From the NCBI GenBank assembly GCA_016704445.1, contig JADJAE010000032.1:1-64000 (forward strand): a stretch of DNA of 64,000 bases, in the 5' to 3' direction. Shown here piece after piece: positions 19,531-27,661 of this stretch. Under the pieces are notes generated by a model that worked only from the letters and a program-made list of their open reading frames with translations, ran no database searches and was not told where the DNA came from. The translations under genes and the position numbers were made by a program. Source of the DNA: Deltaproteobacteria bacterium (GTDB lineage: Bacteria; Myxococcota_A; Polyangia; Polyangiales; Ga0077539). Numbering within the stretch: the stretch's first letter is position 1; every line of letters begins with the position of its first letter.

Positions 19531-19544
19531 GCGGTCGCAATGCC
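19531..19544 (-). promoter_or_regulatory. Possible sigma54 (-24/-12) promoter for ahpC-ahpD
   Basis: On the minus strand GGCATTGCGACCGC has GG (-24) and GC (-12) with exactly 10 bases between, and GGCA matches the -24 half of the consensus TGGCAC-N5-TTGC. The TT before the -12 GC is absent. It would start a transcript near 19519, about 85 bases before the ahpC ATG. It is downstream (in the ahpC direction) of the three palindromes, as an enhancer arrangement requires. Confidence 0.4.
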
Positions 19545-19585
19545 TGGAATTGCAGCGAATTCAGCATTTCGCGAGCGAGGCGTCC

Positions 19586-19640
19586 CACCGACATGCCGGT
19601 GACACCGAGATGTCGGTGACTTTTCACTGGCATATCGGTG
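19586..19640. promoter_or_regulatory. Three tandem 16-bp palindromic operators between ahpC and the NorR-like gene
   Basis: Copies are CACCGACATGCCGGTG (19586-19601), CACCGAGATGTCGGTG (19603-19618) and CACTGGCATATCGGTG (19625-19640). Each is an imperfect dyad of consensus CACCGRSATRYCGGTG. Starts are 17 and 22 bases apart. The last ends 22 bases before the regulator's ATG at 19663. Three enhancer dimers between divergent genes is the layout known for NorR and norVW in Escherichia coli, though the base sequence differs from the GT-N7-AC core of NorR sites. Confidence 0.7.
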
Positions 19641-19662
19641 GCCCGGCCCCACGGTGCGCGCC

Positions 19663-21234
19663 ATGGAACGACGGCTCCCCGACCTCGACCTGACCCACGA
19701 CCTGCGGGCGCTGGTGACCCTCGCGATCGACGATGACGGCTTCGACGACCTGGTGCGCCGGGGCCTCGACTGGCTCGCCCGGCTGGCGCCCTACGACCTG
19801 GCGACGGTGTTCTCGCTCGACGGGGCGCGGCTGGTGGTGAGGGCCGCCCGCGGTCGGCTGGCCGATCATCGGGTGCGCGGGCACGAGGTGTCGCTCGACG
19901 CGTTTCCGACCATCCGAGAGGCGCTCGAGACCCGGAGGGCGAGGGCCTACACGGAGGACGATCACGCCAACGGCGACGGCGATCCCTTCGACGGGGTGCT
20001 CGACCTGCCGCCGGGGCACGCGTGCATGGTGGTCCCGCTGTGCGCGGGGGAGCGGTGCTTCGGGGTGCTGACGCTCGACCGCGAGCGCTGCGAGGTGTTT
20101 CCCGCGCAGGTGGTCGACCTCGTGGAGGTCTACGCGCAGATGCTGGCGCTGGCGCTGGTCAACGCCGAGCAGCGGGCGCTCATCGCGAGGCTGCACCACC
20201 AGGAGGCCGACCGCGCTCGCATCCTGGAGGTGGAGCTCAACGGCGAGGAGGAGGGCGTGCTGGAGTCGTCGCGCTCCTCGCTGGTGGCGGCGATCGCGCA
20301 CCGGGCGCGGCAGGTGGCGCGCACCGACACGCCGGTGCTGGTGCTCGGGGAGACGGGCACCGGGAAGGAGCGGCTGGCGAGGGCGATCCACGCCTGGAGC
20401 GGGCGCGCGCAGCGGCCCTTCGTGAAGATGAACTGCGCGGCGATCCCCGCGGGGCTGATGGAGAGCGAGCTCTTCGGGCACGTGCGCGGGAGCTTCACCG
20501 GGGCGACGCGCGACCGCTCGGGGAGGTTCCAGACGGCCAACGGGGGGACGCTGCTGCTCGACGAGATCGGCGAGCTGTCGCTCGACCTCCAGGCGAAGCT
20601 GCTGCGGGTGCTGCAGGAGGGCACCTTCGAGCCCGTGGGCAGCGACCGCACCGTGAGGGTCGACGTGAGGATCATCGCCGCGACCCACGTCGACCTGGAG
20701 AAGGCCGTCGCCGGGGGTCGCTTCCGCGCGGACCTCTACTACCGTCTCAACGTCTTCCCGCTGCGCCTCCCGTCGCTTCGAGAGCGCATGGAGGACCTCG
20801 GCGCGCTGAGCGAGGCGCTGCTGGCGGAGCAGTCGACGCGCACCGGCTACCGGGGGCGGGCGCTGACCGAGGCGGCGCTCGCGAAGCTGCGCGGCTACCA
20901 CTGGCCCGGCAACATCCGCGAGCTGGCGAACGTGCTGGAGCGCGCGACGATCCTCAGCGACGGCGCGGTGCTCGAGGCGGACACCATCGACCTGCCCGAC
21001 GCCGCGCCCTTCCCGGCCCGCCGCGGCCCCTCGCCGCCCCGTGCGGCCCGTGAGCGACGATCGCTGCAGGAGGTAGAACGTGAGTACATCCGGGAGGTTC
21101 TGTCGCACACGCGAGGGAGGGTCTACGGGCCGGGCGGGGCGGCGGCGATCCTGGGGCTGAAGCCGTCGACCCTCCAGAGCAGGATGAAGAAGCTGCACAT
21201 CGATCGCCTCGACGGCGCCCCGGCGCAGCGATAG
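19663..21234 (+). CDS. NorR-like sigma54-dependent transcriptional activator (GAF-AAA+-HTH)
   Basis: A 523-residue enhancer-binding protein. The N-terminal GAF domain (about 15-165) shares NorR-like segments (DPFDGV, then HACMVVPLCAGERCFGVLTLD). The AAA+ domain (about 200-430) has Walker A GETGTGKE, the loop GSFTGA in place of the usual GAFTGA, Walker B TLLLDEIGE, and an arginine-finger region FRADLYYRLNVFPLRLP. A Fis-type helix-turn-helix (about 475-515: GPGGAAAILGLKPSTLQSRMKKL) ends the protein. NorR senses nitric oxide through non-heme iron; the signal here is inferred at best, and peroxide or peroxynitrite is possible given the neighbouring ahpCD. ATG 19663 is preferred to GTG 19654. Confidence 0.9.
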   Translation: MERRLPDLDLTHDLRALVTLAIDDDGFDDLVRRGLDWLARLAPYDLATVFSLDGARLVVRAARGRLADHRVRGHEVSLDAFPTIREALETRRARAYTEDDHANGDGDPFDGVLDLPPGHACMVVPLCAGERCFGVLTLDRERCEVFPAQVVDLVEVYAQMLALALVNAEQRALIARLHHQEADRARILEVELNGEEEGVLESSRSSLVAAIAHRARQVARTDTPVLVLGETGTGKERLARAIHAWSGRAQRPFVKMNCAAIPAGLMESELFGHVRGSFTGATRDRSGRFQTANGGTLLLDEIGELSLDLQAKLLRVLQEGTFEPVGSDRTVRVDVRIIAATHVDLEKAVAGGRFRADLYYRLNVFPLRLPSLRERMEDLGALSEALLAEQSTRTGYRGRALTEAALAKLRGYHWPGNIRELANVLERATILSDGAVLEADTIDLPDAAPFPARRGPSPPRAARERRSLQEVEREYIREVLSHTRGRVYGPGGAAAILGLKPSTLQSRMKKLHIDRLDGAPAQR

Positions 21235-21282
21235 CGCGCCACCGCCGCGGGCGGGGCCGATGGTCTCGCGCTGATCTGTGAT

Positions 21283-21696
21283 ATGGCGCGGACCGTGTTC
21301 ACGGTCAGCGAAGAAGTTAGGTTCTGCTACGGCCACAGGCTGATGGACTACGTGGGGCGCTGCGCGCGCATCCACGGCCACAACGCCCGGGTCGAGCTGG
21401 TGCTCGGCGCCGAGACGCTCGACCGCCGCGGCTTCGTCATGGACTTCGGCGACCTCGAGGAGGTCGCGAAGCGCTTCATCGACGACACCCTCGACCACCG
21501 GCTGCTGCTGCGCCGCGACGACCCGGTGATCCCGTCGCTCACGGCGGCGGGCGAGGTCTTCGTGGCCCTCGACGAGAACCCCACGGCGGAGTTCCTCGCG
21601 CGGTTCATCTTCGAGGCGCTCACCGCGAGGGCGATCCCCCTCAAGGCCGTGCGCTTCTGGGAGACCGAGACCAGCGTCGCGACCTACGAGCCGTAA
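21283..21696 (+). CDS. queD: 6-carboxytetrahydropterin synthase / 6-pyruvoyltetrahydropterin synthase family (QueD-like)
   Basis: A 137-residue T-fold enzyme acting on 7,8-dihydroneopterin triphosphate. Zinc ligands are H18 (CYGHRL), H31 and H33 (IHGHN). The catalytic Cys is C27 in CARIHGHN, and the DHRLLL motif follows. The C-terminal Glu in WETETS binds the pterin. It could belong to queuosine synthesis (QueD) or another pterin route; no queC/queE genes are adjacent. Confidence 0.88.
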   Translation: MARTVFTVSEEVRFCYGHRLMDYVGRCARIHGHNARVELVLGAETLDRRGFVMDFGDLEEVAKRFIDDTLDHRLLLRRDDPVIPSLTAAGEVFVALDENPTAEFLARFIFEALTARAIPLKAVRFWETETSVATYEP

Positions 21697-21701
21697 GCCT
21701 C

Positions 21702-22805
21702 TCAGCGCAGGCCGAGCGACTCGGCCAGCGTGTAGACCGACGACATCCCCGAGGCGCGCTCCCTCCGCGCGATGGTGTGCACCATCGCCTGCGCGGCCTC
21801 GTTCACCGGCGTCGGGATGCCCAGCGCGCGGCCCCGCTCGACCACCTCGCCGTTGAGGAAGTCCACCGCGGGGGGCCGACCTCGCTCGATGGCCGACAGC
21901 ATCGACGAGCGCATGCGGCGGTAGCGGGCGCCCACGGCCAGCAGCAGCGTGTGCTTGGCCACCAGGCTCGGCGAGCCGACGATGCGCATCTCCTCGTCGG
22001 TGAGGGCGATCCAGTCGAGGTCGAGGGTGCCGCTCACCTTCTCCAGGCGGATGCCCGCGGCGTGGGCGACCCGCACCGTCTCGGTCATGATGGCCAGCAC
22101 CAGCCGGCGCACCGTGAGCGAGACCATCAGCGCCCCGAGCCGGTCGCCGCCGATGGTGCCGAGCGTGGAGATGGCGGCGTTGATGGCGAGCTTGCTCCAG
22201 CGGGCGCCGGCGAAGTTGTCGCTGAGGGTCACCGGACCGACGCACTCCAGCAGCACCGCGAGGCGCTCGAGCCTCGGGTCGGGCGCGCCGTCCATGCGGC
22301 CGATGGCGAAGCCCCCGGCGGCGGTGCGCTCGAAGAGCCCGGGCTCGGGCATCGAGGCGCCCCACGCGACCACGGCGCCGAGCACCCGGTCGGGGCCCGC
22401 GATCTTCGCGATGCGGTCTTCGCAGAGGCCGTTCTGGAAGCACACCATGGCCCCGTCGGGCTTGAGCCACGGGAGCGCCTCGCGCGCGGCCCTCTCGACC
22501 TGCGGGGGCTGCACCGCCAGCACGATGAAGTCGAAGGGGGCGACGTCGGGGGTGAGCTCGGTGAGGCACTGGCCGGGAACCGAGCGCGTCCCCTCGGTGC
22601 CCGTCAGCCGGTACCCGTGGCGCCGGATGGCCTCGGCGATCTCGGTGTTGGTGGAGTAGCCGACCACCTCGACGCCGAGCGCCGACCAGGTCTCCGTGAG
22701 GCACGCGGCGGTGATGCCGCCGATGCCGCCGCAGCCCACCACCAGCACCCGCTGCGCCCGCTCGATGGGCTCCGCGGTCACCAACGAGGCACGAGGTTCG
22801 CTCAT
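21702..22805 (-). CDS. Ketopantoate reductase (2-dehydropantoate 2-reductase) family
   Basis: A 367-residue NADPH-dependent reductase. The N-terminal Rossmann motif is VLVVGCGGIGG. ApbA/PanE features follow: FDFIVLAVQPPQ, FQNGL, ARWSKLAINAAISTLGTI (catalytic Lys region), and the C-terminal PPAVDFLNGEVVERGRALGIPTPVN block with the substrate-binding Asn/Ser. It is longer than classical PanE because of an internal insert (TLDLDWIALTDEEMRIVG). The start at 22805 (MSEPRAS) is chosen over an upstream in-frame extension lacking conservation. It may make pantoate for coenzyme A or be a paralog with another substrate. Confidence 0.85.
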   Translation of the reverse strand: MSEPRASLVTAEPIERAQRVLVVGCGGIGGITAACLTETWSALGVEVVGYSTNTEIAEAIRRHGYRLTGTEGTRSVPGQCLTELTPDVAPFDFIVLAVQPPQVERAAREALPWLKPDGAMVCFQNGLCEDRIAKIAGPDRVLGAVVAWGASMPEPGLFERTAAGGFAIGRMDGAPDPRLERLAVLLECVGPVTLSDNFAGARWSKLAINAAISTLGTIGGDRLGALMVSLTVRRLVLAIMTETVRVAHAAGIRLEKVSGTLDLDWIALTDEEMRIVGSPSLVAKHTLLLAVGARYRRMRSSMLSAIERGRPPAVDFLNGEVVERGRALGIPTPVNEAAQAMVHTIARRERASGMSSVYTLAESLGLR

Positions 22806-22900
22806 GATACTGGGCGGTCTACACCACCGGGGCGTCGGTCGCATTACCGCGCCGCGTTGACGCGGAGCCCCGCGCGCGGGTACTGCCCTCCCCCACCGCG

Positions 22901-23671
22901 ATGAACCCCAAGGACGACCAGACCGCCCCGTGGCTGCGCGACGCGATCACCGTCGACGTGGTCGTGCGCCTCGACGACGAGGTGACCTTCGACGCCCGCA
23001 ACGTCGCCCGCATCCGCTACCGCGGCATCAACGTGAAGGAGGCCTTCACCGTGCGCGACGCGGTCGGGCGCTTCTATCGCGCCTCGCTGCGCTTCTGCGA
23101 GGGGGACATCGCGACGGCGCTCGCCTACGAGGCCATGGAGGCCGACCCCGAGTCGCCGGTGGCGATCACGCTCTTCAACGCCATCCCGCAGCGGCAGCGG
23201 ATGCTCTGGGTCACGCAGAAGGCCTCCGAGCTCGGGGTGTTCGCGATACAGCCGGTGTTCACGGTGCGCTCGGTGCAGGCCGACGGGCTCGCGCACGAGA
23301 AGGCCCACGCCTGGCCGGGCCAGGCCATCAAGGGCGCGCGGCAGTGCCGACGCTCGATCGTCCCGGAGGTGATGCGCCCGCTCTCCCTGGCCGAGGCGCT
23401 CACCACGCCGGCGTGGACCGGGGCCTCGCTCCGGGTGGTCATCGACGACCGCGCCGAGCCCGCCGCCACCGGGTCGACCGAGGCGCCGACGTCCATCGCC
23501 CTGGTGGTGGGCCCGGAGGGCGGGTTCAACGCCCAGGAGCGGGAGATGCTTCGGGCCGCGGGCGCCGCGATGTGGCGGCTGGGGGGAAGGGTCATGCGCG
23601 CGGAGACGGCCTCCATCGCGGGCCTCGCGGTGCTCCAGCATCGATTTGGCGACCTGACCATCGCCGACTGA
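22901..23671 (+). CDS. rsmE: 16S rRNA (uracil1498-N3)-methyltransferase
   Basis: A 256-residue SPOUT-class RNA methyltransferase. An N-terminal PUA-like part is followed by the SPOUT knot with KASELGVFAIQPV (KxxELG motif), ARQCRRSIVPEV, VGPEGGFNAQE and LGGRVMRAETAS, the RsmE signatures for AdoMet binding. The usual KxTELG is slightly altered. Starts the plus-strand run 22901-29276. Confidence 0.93.
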   Translation: MNPKDDQTAPWLRDAITVDVVVRLDDEVTFDARNVARIRYRGINVKEAFTVRDAVGRFYRASLRFCEGDIATALAYEAMEADPESPVAITLFNAIPQRQRMLWVTQKASELGVFAIQPVFTVRSVQADGLAHEKAHAWPGQAIKGARQCRRSIVPEVMRPLSLAEALTTPAWTGASLRVVIDDRAEPAATGSTEAPTSIALVVGPEGGFNAQEREMLRAAGAAMWRLGGRVMRAETASIAGLAVLQHRFGDLTIAD

Positions 23672-23693
23672 GGCGTATCGTCGCGGGAGCTCA

Positions 23694-24296
23694 ATGGGCG
23701 ACGCGCGACGCTCGGCCCCGTCGGTCGAACGAAACCGCGAGGCGGTGCTCGCGGCGCTGCGGCGCGCCCTGCCCCCGCGGGGCCTCGTGCTGGAGGTCGC
23801 GAGCGGCACGGGCCAGCACGCGGTGTACTTCGGCGCGGCCTTCCCCAAGCTGGACTGGCAGCCCTCGGAGGTCGACGCTGGGGCCCGGGCGAGCATCGCG
23901 GCGTGGGTGTTCTCCAGCGGGCTGCGCAACGTCCACATGCCGCTGGAGCTCGACGTGGCGGAGGCGCCGTGGCCCCTCTGCGAGGCCGACGCGGTGCTCG
24001 CCATCGACCTGCTCCACGCGGCGCACTGGGACGCCACCGTCGGGCTGCTGTCAGGCGCTCGGGTGCTGCTCCCCGGCGGCGGTCCGCTGATCATCCACGG
24101 CCCGCTTCGGGTGGATGGCGCTCCGGCGCCGAGGCTCGACGCCCTGGACGAGGCGCTCCGGGAGGCCGATCCGTCCTGGGCGGTGCGCTCGCTGGCCGAG
24201 CTGACCGCCGCAGCGAAGAAGCGCGGCTTCGACCTCGCCGAGTTCACCGGGGGCGACGAGCTCGACGCCACCGTGGTGTTGCGTCGGCGCGAATGA
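23694..24296 (+). CDS. DUF938 family SAM-dependent methyltransferase-like protein
   Basis: A 200-residue Rossmann-fold protein. The AdoMet-binding GxGxG motif is VLEVASGTGQHAVYF. The DUF938 hallmark is RNREAVLAAL near the start, WQPSEVD in the middle, and the late segment with GPLRVDG. It begins 22 bases after rsmE. Its substrate is unknown. Confidence 0.88.
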   Translation: MGDARRSAPSVERNREAVLAALRRALPPRGLVLEVASGTGQHAVYFGAAFPKLDWQPSEVDAGARASIAAWVFSSGLRNVHMPLELDVAEAPWPLCEADAVLAIDLLHAAHWDATVGLLSGARVLLPGGGPLIIHGPLRVDGAPAPRLDALDEALREADPSWAVRSLAELTAAAKKRGFDLAEFTGGDELDATVVLRRRE

Positions 24297-24342
24297 TCGT
24301 CACCGGCGGGTCGCGCCCCGGGTGCGACCGCGCTTACGATCG

Positions 24343-25752
24343 ATGGTCGCCTTGTCCAGCCTGCTCGTCTCCCCGAAGACCTTCAGCCTCGCCGTCCTCG
24401 ACGGTCTCATGGTGCTCGCCGTCCTCGGCGCCTCCGCGGCGCTGACCCGCATCGGCTCGGGCTTCTCGCTACTCACGATCCTGGTGCGGGAGTGGAAGGG
24501 CGCGACGCTCATCGCGCTCTCGGTGCACCTGCTCGCGTTCTATGTGTTCGAGCTCTACAACCTCCGGCTCGACTTCCGACGGCTGACCAACCTGCTCCGC
24601 TGCGTGGGCGCGGTGGCCACCGCCGCCATCGTCCTGGCGGTCTCCAGCTTCGTGGTCCCCCGCTGGGGATTCGGCCGGATGCTCTTCGGGCTTCACGCGG
24701 TGCTGCTCACCGCCGGCACCTGCCTCTCCCGCGTGGCGCTCTCGCGGGTGATCGAGCTGCGCGAGCCGCCCGAGCGCGCCATGGTGGTGGCCGGCGCGCC
24801 GGTGCCCGAAGACGTGCTCGAGGAGCTCGCGCGCAACCCCGAGAGCCCCTTCGCCGTCGTGGGGATCATCTCCGTCGGCCGCCCGTCGACGGTCTTCGAG
24901 TCGCGGCCCGGGTCCATTCCCCCGCCGGTCTCGCCGCTGGCCGAGTGCGCGATGGCGCTACAGCGCGCGGGCGCCCGGCACCTGCTCGTGGCCAGTGTCG
25001 ACCACCTCCCCCCGCAGGCCGCGCAGGAGCTGCTTCGCCTGAAGGGCGAAGGCATCCAGGTGCACGAGCTCGCGTCGATCTACCAGGGCCTCTCCGGGCG
25101 CGTGCCGCTGCACCTCGTGGACGACCTCTATTTCCTGCGCGTCGCGGCCTTCACCCGGGACGTCAACCCGGTGCTGAGCAACCTGCTTCGGGTCTTCGAC
25201 GTGATCGTGGCGGTCGGGCTGCTCGCGCTCTCCTGGCCGCTCTGGGCGCTCGCGTACCTCGGCATCAAGCTGACGATGCCCGGCCCCGCGCTCTTCTCGC
25301 AGGAGCGCGTCGGCAAGGACGAGGTGCCGTACACGATCTACAAGTTCCGCTCGATGCGCCTCGACGCCGAGAAGGACGGGCCGCGCTGGGCCACGCAGAA
25401 CGACGACCGCGTCACCCCCTTCGGGCGCTTCCTGCGCCGCACCCGCATCGACGAGCTCCCGCAGCTCTGGAACGTCCTGCGCGGCGACATGTCCCTCGTC
25501 GGCCCCCGCCCCGAGCGCCCGGTCTTCGTCTCCCAGCTCACCCGCGAGGTGCCCTACTACGCCCTGCGCTTCCAGATCCGCCCGGGCCTCACCGGGTGGG
25601 CGCAGGTCAACTACCGCTACGGCGCCTCGGTCGACGACACCCGGGTGAAGCTCTCCTACGACCTGTTCTACATCCAGGGTCGCTCGCTCTCCCTCTTCGC
25701 CGTGACCCTGCTCAAGACCGTCCAGACGGTGCTCTTCAAGCCCGGGTCGTAG
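24343..25752 (+). CDS. Exopolysaccharide polyprenyl-glycosylphosphotransferase (WcaJ/PssY-type)
   Basis: An initiating sugar-1-phosphate transferase of about 469 residues. It moves a hexose phosphate from a UDP-sugar to undecaprenyl phosphate to start polysaccharide assembly. Four N-terminal membrane helices and a nucleotide-binding-like middle (PERAMVVAGAPVPEDVL) precede the C-terminal catalytic domain with its membrane hairpin (VGLLALSWPLWALAYLGIK), QERVGKDEVPYTIYKFRSM, the catalytic TRIDELPQLWNVLRGDMS, and VGPRPERP. No glycosyltransferases are adjacent; ugd lies about 32 kb away. ATG 24343 is preferred over a GTG 21 bases earlier. Confidence 0.94.
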   Translation: MVALSSLLVSPKTFSLAVLDGLMVLAVLGASAALTRIGSGFSLLTILVREWKGATLIALSVHLLAFYVFELYNLRLDFRRLTNLLRCVGAVATAAIVLAVSSFVVPRWGFGRMLFGLHAVLLTAGTCLSRVALSRVIELREPPERAMVVAGAPVPEDVLEELARNPESPFAVVGIISVGRPSTVFESRPGSIPPPVSPLAECAMALQRAGARHLLVASVDHLPPQAAQELLRLKGEGIQVHELASIYQGLSGRVPLHLVDDLYFLRVAAFTRDVNPVLSNLLRVFDVIVAVGLLALSWPLWALAYLGIKLTMPGPALFSQERVGKDEVPYTIYKFRSMRLDAEKDGPRWATQNDDRVTPFGRFLRRTRIDELPQLWNVLRGDMSLVGPRPERPVFVSQLTREVPYYALRFQIRPGLTGWAQVNYRYGASVDDTRVKLSYDLFYIQGRSLSLFAVTLLKTVQTVLFKPGS

Positions 25753-25782
25753 CGCCTTCCGAGTGGTAGTCTTGGAATCACC

Positions 25783-26811
25783 ATGTCCACGCGCCCACTG
25801 CTCATGCTGTCGGTCGGCCTCGCGGGCAGCCTCGCCCTTGCCGCCTGCTCCGCGCCGGTCTTCCCCCTACGCCCTGGGGACGCAGGCGAAGCCGACGCCG
25901 GGACCGTCCTTCCCGGCGAGGACGTTCCCGCCCTCCCCGACGACGACACCCCGGTGACCCCCGGCGACGACGTCCCGGTGCTGCTCACCGACTCGGGGCC
26001 GCCCGTCGACCTCGGGCCCCCCGTCCCCGGCACCGTCCCGGCCTTCATCGCGCGCGCCCTGCCCGACTTCGACTCGGCCACTCTCGCCAGGGTGAGGGCC
26101 ATCCGCGCCGACGGGCTCAGCCGGGGCAACCGCGCCAACGTGTTCGCCAAGATCGGCGACTCCATCACCGAGGCCGGCGGCTTCCTCCAGGACATCGGCG
26201 ACGGCTACTTCAACCTCGCGCGCTTCGCCTGGTTGCAGCCCACCATCGGGTACTTCAACAGCGTGCGCTTCTCCGACAACCGCAACAGCTTCAGCCGGTA
26301 CAGCGGGAGCGCCATGGGTGGGTGGATCTCGAGCCAGCCGCTCGACGGCGACCCCAACAGCCCGCTGCGCAACGAGCTCAACGCCACCCGACCCCTCTAC
26401 GGGATCGTGATGATCGGCACCAACGACCTCGATCGCACCACCCTCGAGACCTACACGGCCAACCTCACCCGCATCGTCACGATCATGGAGGAGTTCGGCA
26501 CCGTCCCCATCGTGTCGACGATCCCCGACCGCAACGACCAGGCGGCGCCCGCCGCGCGCGTGCCCTCCTTCAACGAGGCCATCCGCGCGCTCGCCCGCTC
26601 GCGCAACCTCCCGCTCATCGACTACTGGGTCCCGATGCACGACCTGCCGGCGCGCGGCATCAGCGACGACGGCATCCACCCGTCCATCTGGCGCAACGGC
26701 GGCGACCCCCAGGCGACGGACTTCCGCGACGTCGCGCTCCAGTACGGCTACAACCTGCGCAACGTCACGGCGCTGCTCATGTTCGATCGGCTGCGATCGC
26801 TCCCGCAGTGA
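25783..26811 (+). CDS. SGNH/GDSL-type hydrolase lipoprotein
   Basis: A 342-residue lipoprotein. The signal ends in the lipobox LALAACSAP. An acidic Asp/Pro linker (about 28-85) is followed by an SGNH esterase fold: block I IGDSITEAGG (nucleophile Ser), block III IGTND, and block V DDGIHPS (catalytic Asp-x-x-His). It probably removes acetyl or other acyl groups from surface glycan or lipid. Its TGA overlaps the GTG of the next gene (GTGA). Confidence 0.87.
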   Translation: MSTRPLLMLSVGLAGSLALAACSAPVFPLRPGDAGEADAGTVLPGEDVPALPDDDTPVTPGDDVPVLLTDSGPPVDLGPPVPGTVPAFIARALPDFDSATLARVRAIRADGLSRGNRANVFAKIGDSITEAGGFLQDIGDGYFNLARFAWLQPTIGYFNSVRFSDNRNSFSRYSGSAMGGWISSQPLDGDPNSPLRNELNATRPLYGIVMIGTNDLDRTTLETYTANLTRIVTIMEEFGTVPIVSTIPDRNDQAAPAARVPSFNEAIRALARSRNLPLIDYWVPMHDLPARGISDDGIHPSIWRNGGDPQATDFRDVALQYGYNLRNVTALLMFDRLRSLPQ

Positions 26812-27626
26812 CCGCGAGGCTCCTCCTCGTCGCCCTGGTCCTCGCAGGCTGCACGCGCCGCGCACCGCCCCGTCGGGTGCGCCCTGCGACGCGGGTCGTC
26901 GAGGCCGTCTCCCCGGCGCCTGCCGCGGTGGTGTGGTCCACCGTGGCGCCCGGCTTCACCTGGACGCAGGTCGACCCGCAGTTCGACGAGGCCCCCGCGC
27001 GCCTCATCTGGACCGTCCTGCGCCTCGACCTCTCGCGCTGGACCCTCCGCGCCTGGCGCTCGCCCGACGACCGCATGACCGGCCTCGCCCCCGACCGACC
27101 GGTGCTGGCCGCGATCAACGGGGCCTACTTCGAGCCCGACTTCGCCCCGAGCGGCCTGCTGCTCTCCGACGGCGTCACCCTCGGCCGCCTCGCCCCTCGC
27201 GGCGGGTCGGGGGTGCTCACGCTGCGGCGCGGCCTCGCGAGCGTCGAGGCCGCCGACGGGTTCCCCGAGGACTTCGCGGGCGAGCTCGCGGTGCAGTGCG
27301 GGCCCAGGCTCGTCGAGGAGGGCGGGATCGTCGGCATCCACCGCGACGACGGCCGACGCTTCGCGCGCACCGCGGCCTGCGTCCGTGACCGCGGGCGAAC
27401 CCTCGACCTCGTGCTCACCTGGAACCTCGACGCGCCCCTCCGCGGCCCCGGGCTCCAGTGGCTGGCGCGCCGCCTCGCGGGCCCGTCCCCGACCGGCGAC
27501 CCCACCGGGTGCGAGCGCGCCCTCAACCTCGACGGCGGCCCCTCGACCGGCTTCCGCCTCGCGGGCTCTACCGGCCACGAGCCGCTCGGGCCGACGCCGT
27601 GGCTGCTGACGGCCAGCGCGCGATGA
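26808..27626 (+). CDS. Phosphodiester glycosidase (NAGPA-domain) lipoprotein
   Basis: A 272-residue lipoprotein starting with GTG inside the stop of the SGNH gene. The signal is short (LLLVALVLAGCTRR). The NAGPA (uncovering-enzyme-like) domain shows AAINGAYFEPDFAPSGLLLSDG, a Cys pair (VQCGP and TAACVRD), and the catalytic-region motif ALNLDGGPSTGF. Such enzymes split sugar-phosphodiester bonds, as in exopolysaccharide or teichoic-type polymers. It fits with the sugar-phosphate transferase two genes upstream. Confidence 0.88.
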   Translation: MTARLLLVALVLAGCTRRAPPRRVRPATRVVEAVSPAPAAVVWSTVAPGFTWTQVDPQFDEAPARLIWTVLRLDLSRWTLRAWRSPDDRMTGLAPDRPVLAAINGAYFEPDFAPSGLLLSDGVTLGRLAPRGGSGVLTLRRGLASVEAADGFPEDFAGELAVQCGPRLVEEGGIVGIHRDDGRRFARTAACVRDRGRTLDLVLTWNLDAPLRGPGLQWLARRLAGPSPTGDPTGCERALNLDGGPSTGFRLAGSTGHEPLGPTPWLLTASAR

Positions 27627-27661
27627 TCGCCACCAGAGCGGGCCTCTGGCATCCTGCGCCG

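Noticed and set aside
19624..22704. Long minus-strand open frame opposite the NorR-like gene, queD and through the panE-like gene
   Set aside because: Crosses several well-supported genes, has no domain and no start signal.
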